Source: SIG588 sp045533175 (GTDB taxonomy: Bacteria > Bacillota > Clostridia > Oscillospirales > Acutalibacteraceae). From it: a stretch of 22,156 nucleotides of DNA. The stretch is from assembly GCA_045533175.1 (NCBI GenBank), contig JAZSHJ010000103.1, positions 1 through 22,156 on the forward strand. The letters run 5' to 3'. The notes under the pieces were generated by a model, which was not told the DNA's origin, searched no databases, and saw only the letters and a program-made list of their open reading frames with translations. This document shows, piece by piece, positions 7,405 through 14,662 of this stretch. Every line of letters starts with the position of its first letter. Positions within the stretch are counted from its first letter, which is position 1. Made by a program: the position numbers and the translations under genes.

Positions 7405-8223
7405 TCAATTCCTTTCGGGAAACACCGCCAGCGCTTGGCGCCCCATGGTTTCATACCGCTGTTCCGAAAGGGCGCGGGGATACCCCACCTCTATCCCGCG
7501 ATACGGATCGTTGAAATAATAGTGCGTATCATCATACCCGACCAACAGCATGCAATGCTCGTTCCCCGGCCAGGTATAACTCTCTCCCGCGGGGGTGATC
7601 CACGTGTCGGTGGGGATGATCTCAAGCATGCCGATACTCACCCACACGCACACGGGAACGCCTTGTGCCACATAGCGTCTGCACAGTTCTTCCATCGTCG
7701 CACCCGTGGCATTGTCCACCCGTTCACCCGAACCCAAATAACGGATCATCGCCTGCTCGATCACAGGTGCCATACAACCGTAAGACGACGTGGTGCGGGG
7801 ATCTCCCGCAAACACAAGTCGCGGATCCGGCCCGTAATACGTGTGTTCATCCCAATAAAAGTTCGTATCTTTCAGAAGATAACGCTCCACAAAATCCGCT
7901 ATCGTAACGGGTTCCCCCGCAAAGCGAAGTGCCATCACCGCCGCGACCGATTCACATCCCGTAGGATACAACGGAAACTGCGACAGTTGCGGTGCACGAA
8001 GCCGCATTTCGGAGGGAAACGGTGCGTTGGGATCCCACCGCCGCGCGGTGGTCGTGGTGGTGGGCACGGTGGTGGTTTCGGCAGCGGTGGTGGAACTCAC
8101 GGCAGAAGTCGTCGTTTCGGTGTGCCCCGCAGGCGTGTCCTCTTCTTTTGTGCCACCGCATCCGCACAGCAACAGCAATGCACAAAGGAGTGCAGTCACC
8201 CGCCGTTTCATTGTAAATTTCAT
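7405..8223 (-). CDS. Surface lipoprotein with a C39-like (Peptidase_C39_2) cysteine peptidase domain
   Basis: 272 aa. A short basic N-terminus and hydrophobic core lead to a lipobox (LCGC, C22 the likely lipidated residue). A Thr-rich linker of low complexity follows (about 37-60) and then a papain-like C39_2 domain (about 75-268). The catalytic set looks complete: C90 in YPTGCESVAA, H223 in GNEHCMLLVGYD and D239 in FNDPYRG. It is therefore probably an active thiol hydrolase or transpeptidase anchored outside the membrane; the substrate is unknown. Start: ATG at 8223 with AGGAGG nine bases upstream; this ATG overlaps the stop of the M56/M23 gene (ATGA, 8220-8223). As the last gene of a BlaI-controlled operon it is probably an induced effector or accessory sensor. 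Substrate and role are inference. Confidence 0.85.
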   Translation of the reverse strand: MKFTMKRRVTALLCALLLLCGCGGTKEEDTPAGHTETTTSAVSSTTAAETTTVPTTTTTARRWDPNAPFPSEMRLRAPQLSQFPLYPTGCESVAAVMALRFAGEPVTIADFVERYLLKDTNFYWDEHTYYGPDPRLVFAGDPRTTSSYGCMAPVIEQAMIRYLGSGERVDNATGATMEELCRRYVAQGVPVCVWVSIGMLEIIPTDTWITPAGESYTWPGNEHCMLLVGYDDTHYYFNDPYRGIEVGYPRALSEQRYETMGRQALAVFPERN

Positions 8224-9668
8224 CCGCAACCCCCTCCTATTTCAGTTTCCACGTTCACAAAATACAAAAGCGGATCGACCGCTTCGCCGCCTTCCAGCAC
8301 CTCAAAGTGCAAGCACGGCCCGGTCACGTTCCCCGACATACCAAGCGTGCCGATCGGATCTCCTGCCGAAACGTATTCTCCCGCCGAAACGTTGTATCTA
8401 TCCAGATGCGCATACAGCGTGTACAGCCCGTTGCCATGGTCGATCACCACCGTAAGACCGTAACCGCCGTTGTAGCCCTCTGCTTCGGCCGCAAGCACCT
8501 TGCCCGCGGCGGCGGCACACACCGTGTTCCCCTCCGTGCCGCCAATGTCGATACCGCGATGGAATGCGCCCCAACGAACGCCGTACGACGCTGTGATGTT
8601 ACCATCCACACACAACGGCCAAAGCAAACCCGAATCTTCCTCAGCAGGCGGGGCAACTTCGGTTGAGGAAGCGGAAAACAGCGGTTGCATGGTTGTGGGA
8701 AAAGCGGGTGAAACGCGTTCACGTCCCGCCGCCGCACCGCCGACACACACCGCCCCCGTAAGCATCACCACAGCGGTAATCGCCGAAAGCACCGTTACCG
8801 CACGGTGCGGACGGGTGCGACTCACCACGCGAAAACGCTCCTTCACGCGACGAGCACTCCCTGCCATCGCGGTGGTCAGCCCATCGGATATCCCGCGCCC
8901 CGCACACATCAGATACAACACGGTGGAAAGATAGGAAGCCGTATCGCCGCCCGTCTTTTTCACCGCCGCCACATCGCAAGAAATTTCACACAACGCTAAA
9001 AAGCGGCGATGCATCACATACACAAGCGGGTTAAACCAACACATGCACCGCACCAACAGGGCCAACGGTTTCAGCCACAGATCCCCGCGGTGCAGATGCA
9101 CCGTTTCATGTGCCAGCACATGGCGCAGTTGTGCATTGCTCATCGCACGGTGCGGCAAATACAACGTGGGGCGAAACGCCCCTGCAAGCATGGGCGATAT
9201 CACCGCATCCCCCACGCGCACACGCACGCGGCAGGCGGTAAATTCTCGCAGCAAGGCACAGTCATATTCCTCGGTGGCACGGTGTAACCGCCTCATCGCC
9301 ACCGCGTGTTTCATCAAATATCCGACAAACAATCCAACGGCCACCATAAGCCACACAGCAGCAAACACATCGCCCCACGCCACCTGCGGGATATCCACCG
9401 CGGCGGGCGGCGGCAACGGTGTGTGCACCGTTGTCACAATGCGCACCGCCACCCGTTCAAGCGGCGCAACAGGCGCAAAAGCGGGTGATTGCCACGAAAA
9501 GCGCAGCGGCACCGCACACCAAAGCAACGCTGTAAACCACAAATAATATTGCACGGCGGGTGCGGTGCGTTTCGCACAGCGAAACCACACCCACAAAAGC
9601 GCCCCCGCAATGCCGCCCGCAAGCGATGAGATGATCACCGCACGCAGAGCATCCAACAACATCGTCAT
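8220..9668 (-). CDS. M56 (BlaR1/MecR1-like) membrane metalloprotease fused to an M23 (LytM-like) domain
   Basis: 482 aa. The N-terminal part (1-312) is polytopic, with hydrophobic segments near 8-28, 40-56, 102-120, 197-218 and 292-312. It holds the M56 zinc motif HETVH (187-191) with E228 in CEISCDV as the likely third ligand, as in BlaR1, which drives loss of the BlaI repressor. After the last segment and a linker (about 313-350) comes an outside M23 domain (355-470) with H370 and D374 (HRGID), H421 (YAHL) and H454 (LHFEV). The residue two before H454, normally His, is C452. BlaR1 has a penicillin-binding sensor at this place, so here M23 is the presumed sensor. ATG start overlaps the blaI-like stop (ATGA). 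M56/M23 fusions occur in other Firmicutes; the ligand is unknown. Confidence 0.9.
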   Translation of the reverse strand: MTMLLDALRAVIISSLAGGIAGALLWVWFRCAKRTAPAVQYYLWFTALLWCAVPLRFSWQSPAFAPVAPLERVAVRIVTTVHTPLPPPAAVDIPQVAWGDVFAAVWLMVAVGLFVGYLMKHAVAMRRLHRATEEYDCALLREFTACRVRVRVGDAVISPMLAGAFRPTLYLPHRAMSNAQLRHVLAHETVHLHRGDLWLKPLALLVRCMCWFNPLVYVMHRRFLALCEISCDVAAVKKTGGDTASYLSTVLYLMCAGRGISDGLTTAMAGSARRVKERFRVVSRTRPHRAVTVLSAITAVVMLTGAVCVGGAAAGRERVSPAFPTTMQPLFSASSTEVAPPAEEDSGLLWPLCVDGNITASYGVRWGAFHRGIDIGGTEGNTVCAAAAGKVLAAEAEGYNGGYGLTVVIDHGNGLYTLYAHLDRYNVSAGEYVSAGDPIGTLGMSGNVTGPCLHFEVLEGGEAVDPLLYFVNVETEIGGGCG

Positions 9669-10036
9669 GCCCGACTCCCCTCGATGATCGCACGCAGTTC
9701 TTTCACGTCCGCATCCGAAAGAGCCGTATCCTCGAACAAACTGGCCGCCAGCGCCGTGACCGATCCGCCGAACAACTGCTCCACCAAACGTCCCGTCTGC
9801 AAGCGGCGGTATTCTTCACACGTGACAGCAGGCGCATAGCAATACAAAGCCCCGCGTTTTTCAAACGTCACCGCCCCTTTTTCCGCCAAACGCGTCAAGA
9901 AGGTGGATACGGTGGTGCGTTTCCATCCCTTATCCTCCACCGCGCGGTTGATCTCAGCGGTCGTGAGCGCCCCGTCCGCTTGCCACAACACCTTCATAAT
10001 TTCCAATTCGGCTTCACCGATATGCAGATTTTGCAT
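9665..10036 (-). CDS. BlaI/MecI-family transcriptional repressor
   Basis: 123 aa, the usual BlaI length. The winged helix (about 5-70) has the family pattern: EAELEIMKVLW, TTAEINRAV, KRTTVSTFLTRLAEKG and a wing ending in Y/CYAPAV. The C-terminal part (75-120) is the dimerisation region; L100-F101 lies near where BlaI of Staphylococcus is cut (N101-F102). GGAGG lies 7 bases before ATG 10036. It heads the operon blaI-like / M56-M23 / C39 lipoprotein, and its own promoter carries two palindromes of the family's TACA/TGTA type, so autorepression is expected. No beta-lactamase or PBP gene is nearby, so a beta-lactam resistance role is not supported by the window. Confidence 0.95.
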   Translation of the reverse strand: MQNLHIGEAELEIMKVLWQADGALTTAEINRAVEDKGWKRTTVSTFLTRLAEKGAVTFEKRGALYCYAPAVTCEEYRRLQTGRLVEQLFGGSVTALAASLFEDTALSDADVKELRAIIEGSRA

Positions 10037-10050
10037 TTCTTATCCTCCAT

Positions 10051-10062
10051 CTACATTTGTAG
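10051..10062. promoter_or_regulatory. BlaI-type operator O2
   Basis: CTACATTTGTAG, a perfect inverted repeat with the TACA...TGTA core bound by BlaI/MecI repressors. It lies in the 5' leader, between the expected transcription start and the ribosome site of the repressor gene; 24 bp centre-to-centre from O1. Confidence 0.75.
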
Positions 10063-10071
10063 TCTACTATT

Positions 10072-10100
10072 ATTCTACACGTGTAGTCATCTTTTGTCAA
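10072..10100 (-). promoter_or_regulatory. Promoter of the blaI-like / M56-M23 / C39 operon
   Basis: Minus strand: -35 TTGACA (10095-10100), a 17-bp spacer, -10 TAGAAT (10072-10077). It overlaps operator O1. Confidence 0.82.
10075..10086. promoter_or_regulatory. BlaI-type operator O1
   Basis: CTACACGTGTAG, a perfect 12-bp palindrome with the same CTACA/TGTAG arms as O2. It covers half of the -10 and part of the spacer of the operon promoter, so bound repressor would block RNA polymerase. Confidence 0.75.
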
Positions 10101-10153
10101 CTCCTTTATCCAAAAGAATTTACGAACTGTTAACGGATAGGGGTGTTTTCCCG

Positions 10154-10182
10154 TTGCATTCCGCCCCGGCTTCGTGTATAAT
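10154..10182 (+). promoter_or_regulatory. Promoter of the DUF6106-like / LRR / nnr operon
   Basis: -35 TTGCAT (10154-10159, weak match), a 17-bp spacer and exact -10 TATAAT (10177-10182). Transcription should start near 10189. It is divergent from the BlaI-controlled promoter but lies 54 bases away and outside the operators. Confidence 0.65.
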
Positions 10183-10207
10183 TAAGAAAAAGGATATCGA
10201 AAGGACA

Positions 10208-10741
10208 ATGGAGTATATGGATTCGTTTGTGGAACAACTGATTAAAGAACGGCGCGGTGGGCGCTATTTCTTCGCGATGTTCGGCCTCACCCTCGCGGCA
10301 TTGGCCCTTTTGACGGTGACGGTGCTGTTCGTACCGTACCTGTTCATCGCGTTTGCCGTGGTGGGTATCGGTTACGGTTGGCATTGGTGCACCTCCATGC
10401 TCATTACGGAATACGAATACTGCGTCACCAATGGGGATATCGATATCGACCGCATTCGCGGCAAACGCCGCCGTCTGCGCCTTGTTTCGGTGCGCGGGGA
10501 TAAGATCGAATCGCTTGCCCCCTACAAGGGCGAAGCACTCACAAGCTACAATCGCGTGGTGCGTTGCACCGCGGGGGACAGCGCCGATGCGTGGCTGTTC
10601 ACCTATCACAGCAAAAAGAACGGCCACACCGCTGTGCTGTTCCAACCCAACGCCCGCGTGCTCACTTCGTTGGTCGGCGGCTTATCGCCCATGCTTCGCC
10701 GCGAAGTGATGCAAAACTACGAATTGCCCGCCGGCGAATAA
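10208..10741 (+). CDS. Small membrane protein with two TM segments and a PH-like cytoplasmic domain (DUF6106-like)
   Basis: 177 aa. The N-terminus (MEYMDSFVEQLIKERR) precedes two close hydrophobic segments (about 24-43 and 45-65). A soluble part follows (70-177) with a strand-rich run (YEYCVTNGDIDIDRIRGK, LRLVSVRGDKIESLAPY) and a later FTYHSKKNGHTAVLFQPN. This layout resembles the clostridial DUF6106 family; that is recollection of pattern, not a search. Function unknown. The start is uncertain: ATG 10208 has AAAGGA only 2 bases away (and AAGGA 13 bases upstream), while ATG 10217 (MDSFVEQL) has AAAGGA at 11 bases. Only 21 bases separate it from the next gene, so they are probably cotranscribed. 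Confidence 0.82.
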   Translation: MEYMDSFVEQLIKERRGGRYFFAMFGLTLAALALLTVTVLFVPYLFIAFAVVGIGYGWHWCTSMLITEYEYCVTNGDIDIDRIRGKRRRLRLVSVRGDKIESLAPYKGEALTSYNRVVRCTAGDSADAWLFTYHSKKNGHTAVLFQPNARVLTSLVGGLSPMLRREVMQNYELPAGE

Positions 10742-10762
10742 GCAGGAGGAACCGTATCCGTT

Positions 10763-12508
10763 ATGCATAAGCGCTTACTTTCGTGGCTGTTAATCCTCGT
10801 TTTGCTGTTTGGTGCGGCAAGGATCGAAGCACCTCTGCAAACTTCGGCGGCATCCGAAGCCGATCTCAGCCTGGAGATGTACAACAATTTTCTCCTTGTG
10901 GATTCGTCACTCTTTCTATACGATGCCGGGCAATATTTAAAGGATGCCTATGAGTACACCGACGCGCAGGTTTCCTCTCTTTCGGCGTTGGCACAACAGG
11001 TGGCGTTCGGTTGCACCGCACCGCAGGATAAAGTGTTTGCCGTAATGCGGTATTTTGCCGTCAACATCGGTTACGACATGGATTATTTTGTCCACAAAAC
11101 ACAACCCTACCCCCCGCGCGATCCCATCGCGGTGTTAAATAACCGTTATGCCGTATGCGCCGGCTATGCCGAGTGTACCGAAGTGTTTTTGCAGATGCTC
11201 GGCGTACCGTGCATCACGGTACATTCTCCCGATCACGCGTGGAATATCGCCTTTATCGGCGACCGTTGGATGCTGTTGGATACCACGTGGATATCGTATA
11301 GCCGTTATGAACACGGTGTGCTGAATCTCAGCGACCGTTTGGATCTCTCGTGGTACGATTTCTCCATCCAGCAAGCCAACGCACAGGAAAATCACGTGAT
11401 CCTCTCCATGCCGTATATGCAATACAACGGCGTGTTATACAATTTCCCGTCGCGAAGCAAACTCACTTCGTTTACCGTTCCCGACACGGTGACTTGCCTT
11501 GGGGAATACCTTTTCAGTTGGAATTACAACCTGCAGGACATCACCATCCCGAACAGCGTCACCCGCATTGAAAAAGGGGCGTTTTACAACTGTGTAAATT
11601 TGAAACAGGTAACGCTGGGCAACGGAGTGACACACATCGGGGACGAAGCATTTGCCTTTTGTTCCTCGTTGGAAGAATTGGTGTTGCCCGACAGCACAAA
11701 CCATATCGGAGACAAAGCCTTTTACCTGTGTGAAAGCGCGAAGCGCATCGCACTCGGCAACGGTGTCACATACATCGGGGACGAAGCGTTCGCCTTTTGT
11801 CACGGATTGGAAGAAATGGCCCTTCCGCACAGCGTCACCTACATTGGCAACAAAGCCTTTTCCACCTGTGAAAACATAAAGCGCATCACGCTCGGCGACG
11901 GGGTGACACACATGGGGGACGAAGCATTTGCCTTCTGTTCCTCGTTGGAAGAGATGACGTTACCCACCGGCATAACGCAGATCGGTGCCAAAACCTTTTA
12001 CGCTTGTAAAAGCATAAAACGCATCACACTCGGCAACGCCGTAACCCACATCGAAGAGGGAGCGTTTTCCTTTTGCAATGCATTGGAGAAAATGGTGTTG
12101 CCCCACAGCGTAACACACTTGGGCAGCCGCGCTTTTTTCGTGTGCCCGCTTCTCTCCTACATTACCCTTCCCGACGGCGTGACGACGCTCGAAAGCGACG
12201 TGTTCTCCACCTATTGTGCCGACACGACGATCTACGGACGGGCGGACCATCCGCTGCGCTCTGCCATCGAAGCGTTGGGACTTGATTACGCAGCGCAGCA
12301 CAGCAGCGGCTACCGCTACGGCGACGTGGATAAAAACGGTACGGTCAATTCCACCGACGCCCGTTTGGTTTTGCAGTATGCCGTGGGGAAGATCGGCGAT
12401 AGTGCGTTATTTTTAGCCACCGCCGACGTCAACGGCGACGGCACGATCAACTCCACCGATGCCCGCTTGATCTTACAATTTGCGGTGGGGAAAATCCATA
12501 GTTTTTAA
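10763..12508 (+). CDS. Secreted transglutaminase-like / BspA-type LRR / dockerin protein
   Basis: 581 aa with four parts. Residues 1-30 are a signal peptide (basic start, long hydrophobic core, likely cut after TSAA/S). Residues about 75-180 are a transglutaminase-like domain whose triad is complete: C132 (YAVCAGYAE), H158 (PDHAWN) and D173 (LLDTTW). Residues 237-489 are eleven back-to-back 23-residue LRR_5/BspA-type repeats. Residues 519-581 are a type I dockerin with two F-hand repeats (DVDKNGTVNSTDA and DVNGDGTINSTDA). The protein is therefore exported and could be docked to a cohesin; none is seen here. BspA-like repeats often bind proteins or host surfaces, but the target is unknown. AGGAGG lies 13 bases before the ATG. 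Cotranscription with the genes on each side is likely (gaps of 21 and 29 bases). Confidence 0.92.
   Translation: MHKRLLSWLLILVLLFGAARIEAPLQTSAASEADLSLEMYNNFLLVDSSLFLYDAGQYLKDAYEYTDAQVSSLSALAQQVAFGCTAPQDKVFAVMRYFAVNIGYDMDYFVHKTQPYPPRDPIAVLNNRYAVCAGYAECTEVFLQMLGVPCITVHSPDHAWNIAFIGDRWMLLDTTWISYSRYEHGVLNLSDRLDLSWYDFSIQQANAQENHVILSMPYMQYNGVLYNFPSRSKLTSFTVPDTVTCLGEYLFSWNYNLQDITIPNSVTRIEKGAFYNCVNLKQVTLGNGVTHIGDEAFAFCSSLEELVLPDSTNHIGDKAFYLCESAKRIALGNGVTYIGDEAFAFCHGLEEMALPHSVTYIGNKAFSTCENIKRITLGDGVTHMGDEAFAFCSSLEEMTLPTGITQIGAKTFYACKSIKRITLGNAVTHIEEGAFSFCNALEKMVLPHSVTHLGSRAFFVCPLLSYITLPDGVTTLESDVFSTYCADTTIYGRADHPLRSAIEALGLDYAAQHSSGYRYGDVDKNGTVNSTDARLVLQYAVGKIGDSALFLATADVNGDGTINSTDARLILQFAVGKIHSF
11471..12229 (+). 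repeat. Eleven tandem 69-bp LRR units with a two-unit (138-bp) super-period
   Basis: Units of 23 codons follow without gaps (protein residues 237-489). Between units 3 and 10 they alternate: odd units read (I/V)(T/A)LG(N/D)xVTxI, mostly with G-D-E-A-F-A-F-C, and even units read xxLPxSVTxIGxKAF. The repeat therefore seems to have grown by copying a pair of units. Units 1, 2 and 11 are the most divergent caps. Confidence 0.88.
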
Positions 12509-12537
12509 ATTTGTACATTTTCAAGGAGGTCTGCCCC

Positions 12538-14106
12538 GTGACGGTCTTATCGGTTGAAAGCATGCGAAAATTGGAACAAGCCGCTGTGGATGGCGGACTT
12601 TCCTTTTTGCGTTTGATGGAAAACGCAGGTAGTGCCGCGGCGCGCATCATTCGTTCCACCTACGCCATGGACGGGCGGCGGGTGACGGTGCTGTGCGGCA
12701 ACGGCAACAACGGCGGCGACGGGTTTGTGATCGCCCGCAAATTGATGGAAGAAGGGGCGCAGGTCACCGTGGTGTTGATGTGCGGCGCCCCCACCACACC
12801 TCAGGCAAAAGACACGCTGGCGCGACTGCGCGGCACGGCGGTGGAACTGTGCAATCTGGAAACCGAACCGTTTTTGGCGGCTGAAGCGGTACGTGCGGCA
12901 GGCATGATCGTGGACGCGGTGTTCGGCATCGGTTTTCACGGCGCATTGCCCGATTACATGCGGCACTTATTCCGCTTGGTGCGGGAATCTGCCGCGCCCG
13001 TGGTGGCGGTGGATATTCCAAGCGGACTTTGTGCCGATTCGGGCGAAGCCGATCCGGATACTCCCCGCGCCGCGTTGACCGTCACTTTTTCGGCGCTGAA
13101 ACCCGCGTTGATCGCGGCAGCCGCCGCCGTGTATTACGGCCGTGTGGAAGTCGCGGCCATCGGCATTGACAGCGAATTGATCGACCGTCACAGTCACGGT
13201 CAACTGGCGATCACCTACGATATGGTCAAAGCGCATTTCACCCCGCGCAAAGCGGATTCCCACAAAGGCACCTACGGCCACCTGTTGTGCGTCGCGGGAA
13301 GTGACGGCATGGCGGGTGCCGCGCAACTGTGTGCCGAAGCGGCCTTGCGTTGCGGTGTGGGATTGGTCACCGTGGCCTTGCCGCGGAACATTTATCCCAT
13401 TCTTTCCGCCACCCTGCCCGAAGCGGTATGTCTTCCGTTGGACGGCGCGGATGCCGCGGCACAACTGGCGGTGCGCATCCGTCAAAAGAAAGCAAACGCC
13501 GTGGTGCTGGGATGCGGATTAGGGCAATCCTCTGCCGTACAGGATATGGTGTGGGACGTGCTCTCTCACGGGGATACGCCGCTTGTTTTGGACGCGGACG
13601 GTATAAATACGGTTTCTCTGCATATAGATAGACTGAAAACGATCCAACGACCGTTGGTGTTGACTCCGCACCCCGCCGAAATGGCGCGGCTGGCAGGCAC
13701 CACGGTGGAACACGTGCAAGCGCACCGCGCCGCGGTGGCACGCAGTTTTGCAGAGGAATACGGCGTCACCTTGGTGCTGAAAGGACACGAAACCATCGTG
13801 GCCTCTCCCCACCGCGCGTTGCTTATCAACCAAACCGGCAATCCCGGTATGGCCACGGGCGGCAGCGGAGATGTGCTGGCGGGCATGATCGGCGCGTTGT
13901 TGGCGCAAGGATTTGATACGTGGGCGGCGGCCATGTGCGGTGTGTATCTGCACGGGGCCGCAGGCGATCGCGCGGCCGCGCGGCTGTCGCAACACGCCAT
14001 GCTCCCGCGGGACATCATCGACGAATTCGGCGGATTGTTTTTAGATCTTGAGAAACAGGTGTTGTCCCATGATCCGCACAATCCGTCCACACCCAAATCG
14101 CTGTAA
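12538..14106 (+). CDS. nnr: Bifunctional NAD(P)H-hydrate epimerase / ADP-dependent NAD(P)H-hydrate dehydratase
   Basis: 522 aa. Repairs NADHX/NADPHX, the damaged hydrated nicotinamide cofactors, in the cytoplasm. The N-terminal YjeF_N epimerase domain (1-215) has GNGNNGGDGFVIARKL (54-69), VDAVFGIGFHG and VAVDIPSGLCADSG. The C-terminal ribokinase-like dehydratase domain (230-505) has KGTYGHLLCVAGS, GAAQLCAEAALRCGVGLVTVA, VLDADGIN, LTPHPAEM (377-382), VLKGHET and NPGMATGGSGDVLAGM with catalytic D445. Start: GTG 12538 with AAGGAGG 8 bases upstream; the TTG at 12511 lies upstream of this site and is rejected. Follows the LRR/dockerin gene by 29 bases. Confidence 0.95.
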   Translation: MTVLSVESMRKLEQAAVDGGLSFLRLMENAGSAAARIIRSTYAMDGRRVTVLCGNGNNGGDGFVIARKLMEEGAQVTVVLMCGAPTTPQAKDTLARLRGTAVELCNLETEPFLAAEAVRAAGMIVDAVFGIGFHGALPDYMRHLFRLVRESAAPVVAVDIPSGLCADSGEADPDTPRAALTVTFSALKPALIAAAAAVYYGRVEVAAIGIDSELIDRHSHGQLAITYDMVKAHFTPRKADSHKGTYGHLLCVAGSDGMAGAAQLCAEAALRCGVGLVTVALPRNIYPILSATLPEAVCLPLDGADAAAQLAVRIRQKKANAVVLGCGLGQSSAVQDMVWDVLSHGDTPLVLDADGINTVSLHIDRLKTIQRPLVLTPHPAEMARLAGTTVEHVQAHRAAVARSFAEEYGVTLVLKGHETIVASPHRALLINQTGNPGMATGGSGDVLAGMIGALLAQGFDTWAAAMCGVYLHGAAGDRAAARLSQHAMLPRDIIDEFGGLFLDLEKQVLSHDPHNPSTPKSL

Positions 14107-14611
14107 ACTGATCGCATTGTTCCTTCCTTTGTGTCTGTTGCTCGGGTGCAACCGCACCGCCGCCACAGGACACCTGCCCATTGCCGTTGGCTTTTCCTGC
14201 GAAGCGGAAGGCACGCTGAAAGGCGATCCCATTGCGGGATCGATCCAACGAAGCGGCGCGGGATTGCTTCGCATGTCCCTCACACAACCGGATGAACTAA
14301 ACGGCCTCACCATGACGTGGGACGGGCAAACCGTCACGCTGGATATGCTGGGACTGCAATGGTCGCTTGATCCCGAAAAAGTACCGCGCGCCGCCTTGGG
14401 CAAGCGGGTGTTGCAATCGCTGGATGCGGTGGTATACAGCACCGCCGACGGTGTGCTGACCGAGGACGGGCGGCTCAAAACGGTGGGAGATGCCGAAACG
14501 GGCGTTCCCTATACCTTGTATTCCGATCCCGAAAGCGGAGCTCTTCTTTCGCTCGAGATCCCATCGGAAGAATTGTATCTGGTTTTTTCCGATTTTAAAC
14601 AGAATGAATGA
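14069..14611 (+). CDS. Small lipoprotein of unknown function (LolA-like pattern)
   Basis: 180 aa. A basic start (KIRT-like, MIRTIRPHPNRCK), a hydrophobic core and a lipobox LLLGC with C27 show an exported lipoprotein. The mature part has alternating strands (VGFSCEAEGTLKG, AGLLRMSLTQP, LTMTWDGQTVTLDMLG, YTLYSDPESGALLSLEIPS), the arrangement seen in LolA/LppX-like half-barrels, but no catalytic motif; this fold guess is weak. The start ATG 14069 lies inside nnr, a 38-base overlap, with a weak AGGTG site at about 8 bases, so it probably depends on translation of nnr. It is the last gene of the operon, ahead of the terminator at 14614. Confidence 0.75.
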   Translation: MIRTIRPHPNRCKLIALFLPLCLLLGCNRTAATGHLPIAVGFSCEAEGTLKGDPIAGSIQRSGAGLLRMSLTQPDELNGLTMTWDGQTVTLDMLGLQWSLDPEKVPRAALGKRVLQSLDAVVYSTADGVLTEDGRLKTVGDAETGVPYTLYSDPESGALLSLEIPSEELYLVFSDFKQNE

Positions 14612-14613
14612 CA

Positions 14614-14643
14614 AAAACCCGAAGCCAAACGGCTTCGGGTTTT
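14614..14643. terminator. Bidirectional terminator after the lipoprotein gene
   Basis: AAAACCCGAAGCC (14614-14626), loop AAAC, GGCTTCGGGTTTT (14631-14643). It serves the plus-strand operon and, 20 bases past its stop, the convergent sugar transferase gene. Confidence 0.92.
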
Positions 14644-14662
14644 CTCGTTTCTTTTTGTTTTT

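Noticed and set aside
8046..8126. GGTGGT-rich stretch as a possible minisatellite or G-quadruplex
   Set aside because: It is the complement of ACC/ACG codons for the Thr-rich linker of the lipoprotein; runs of three or more G are too few for a convincing quadruplex.
7375..8463. A 362-codon plus-strand frame opposite the C39 lipoprotein gene
   Set aside because: Antisense shadow; it crosses two genes and contains the complement of the Thr-rich linker as a Gly/Arg-rich run.
7405..10100. A beta-lactam resistance locus (blaI-blaR1-blaZ)
   Set aside because: The repressor and M56 parts fit, but there is no penicillin-binding sensor domain, beta-lactamase or PBP2a-like gene in the window.
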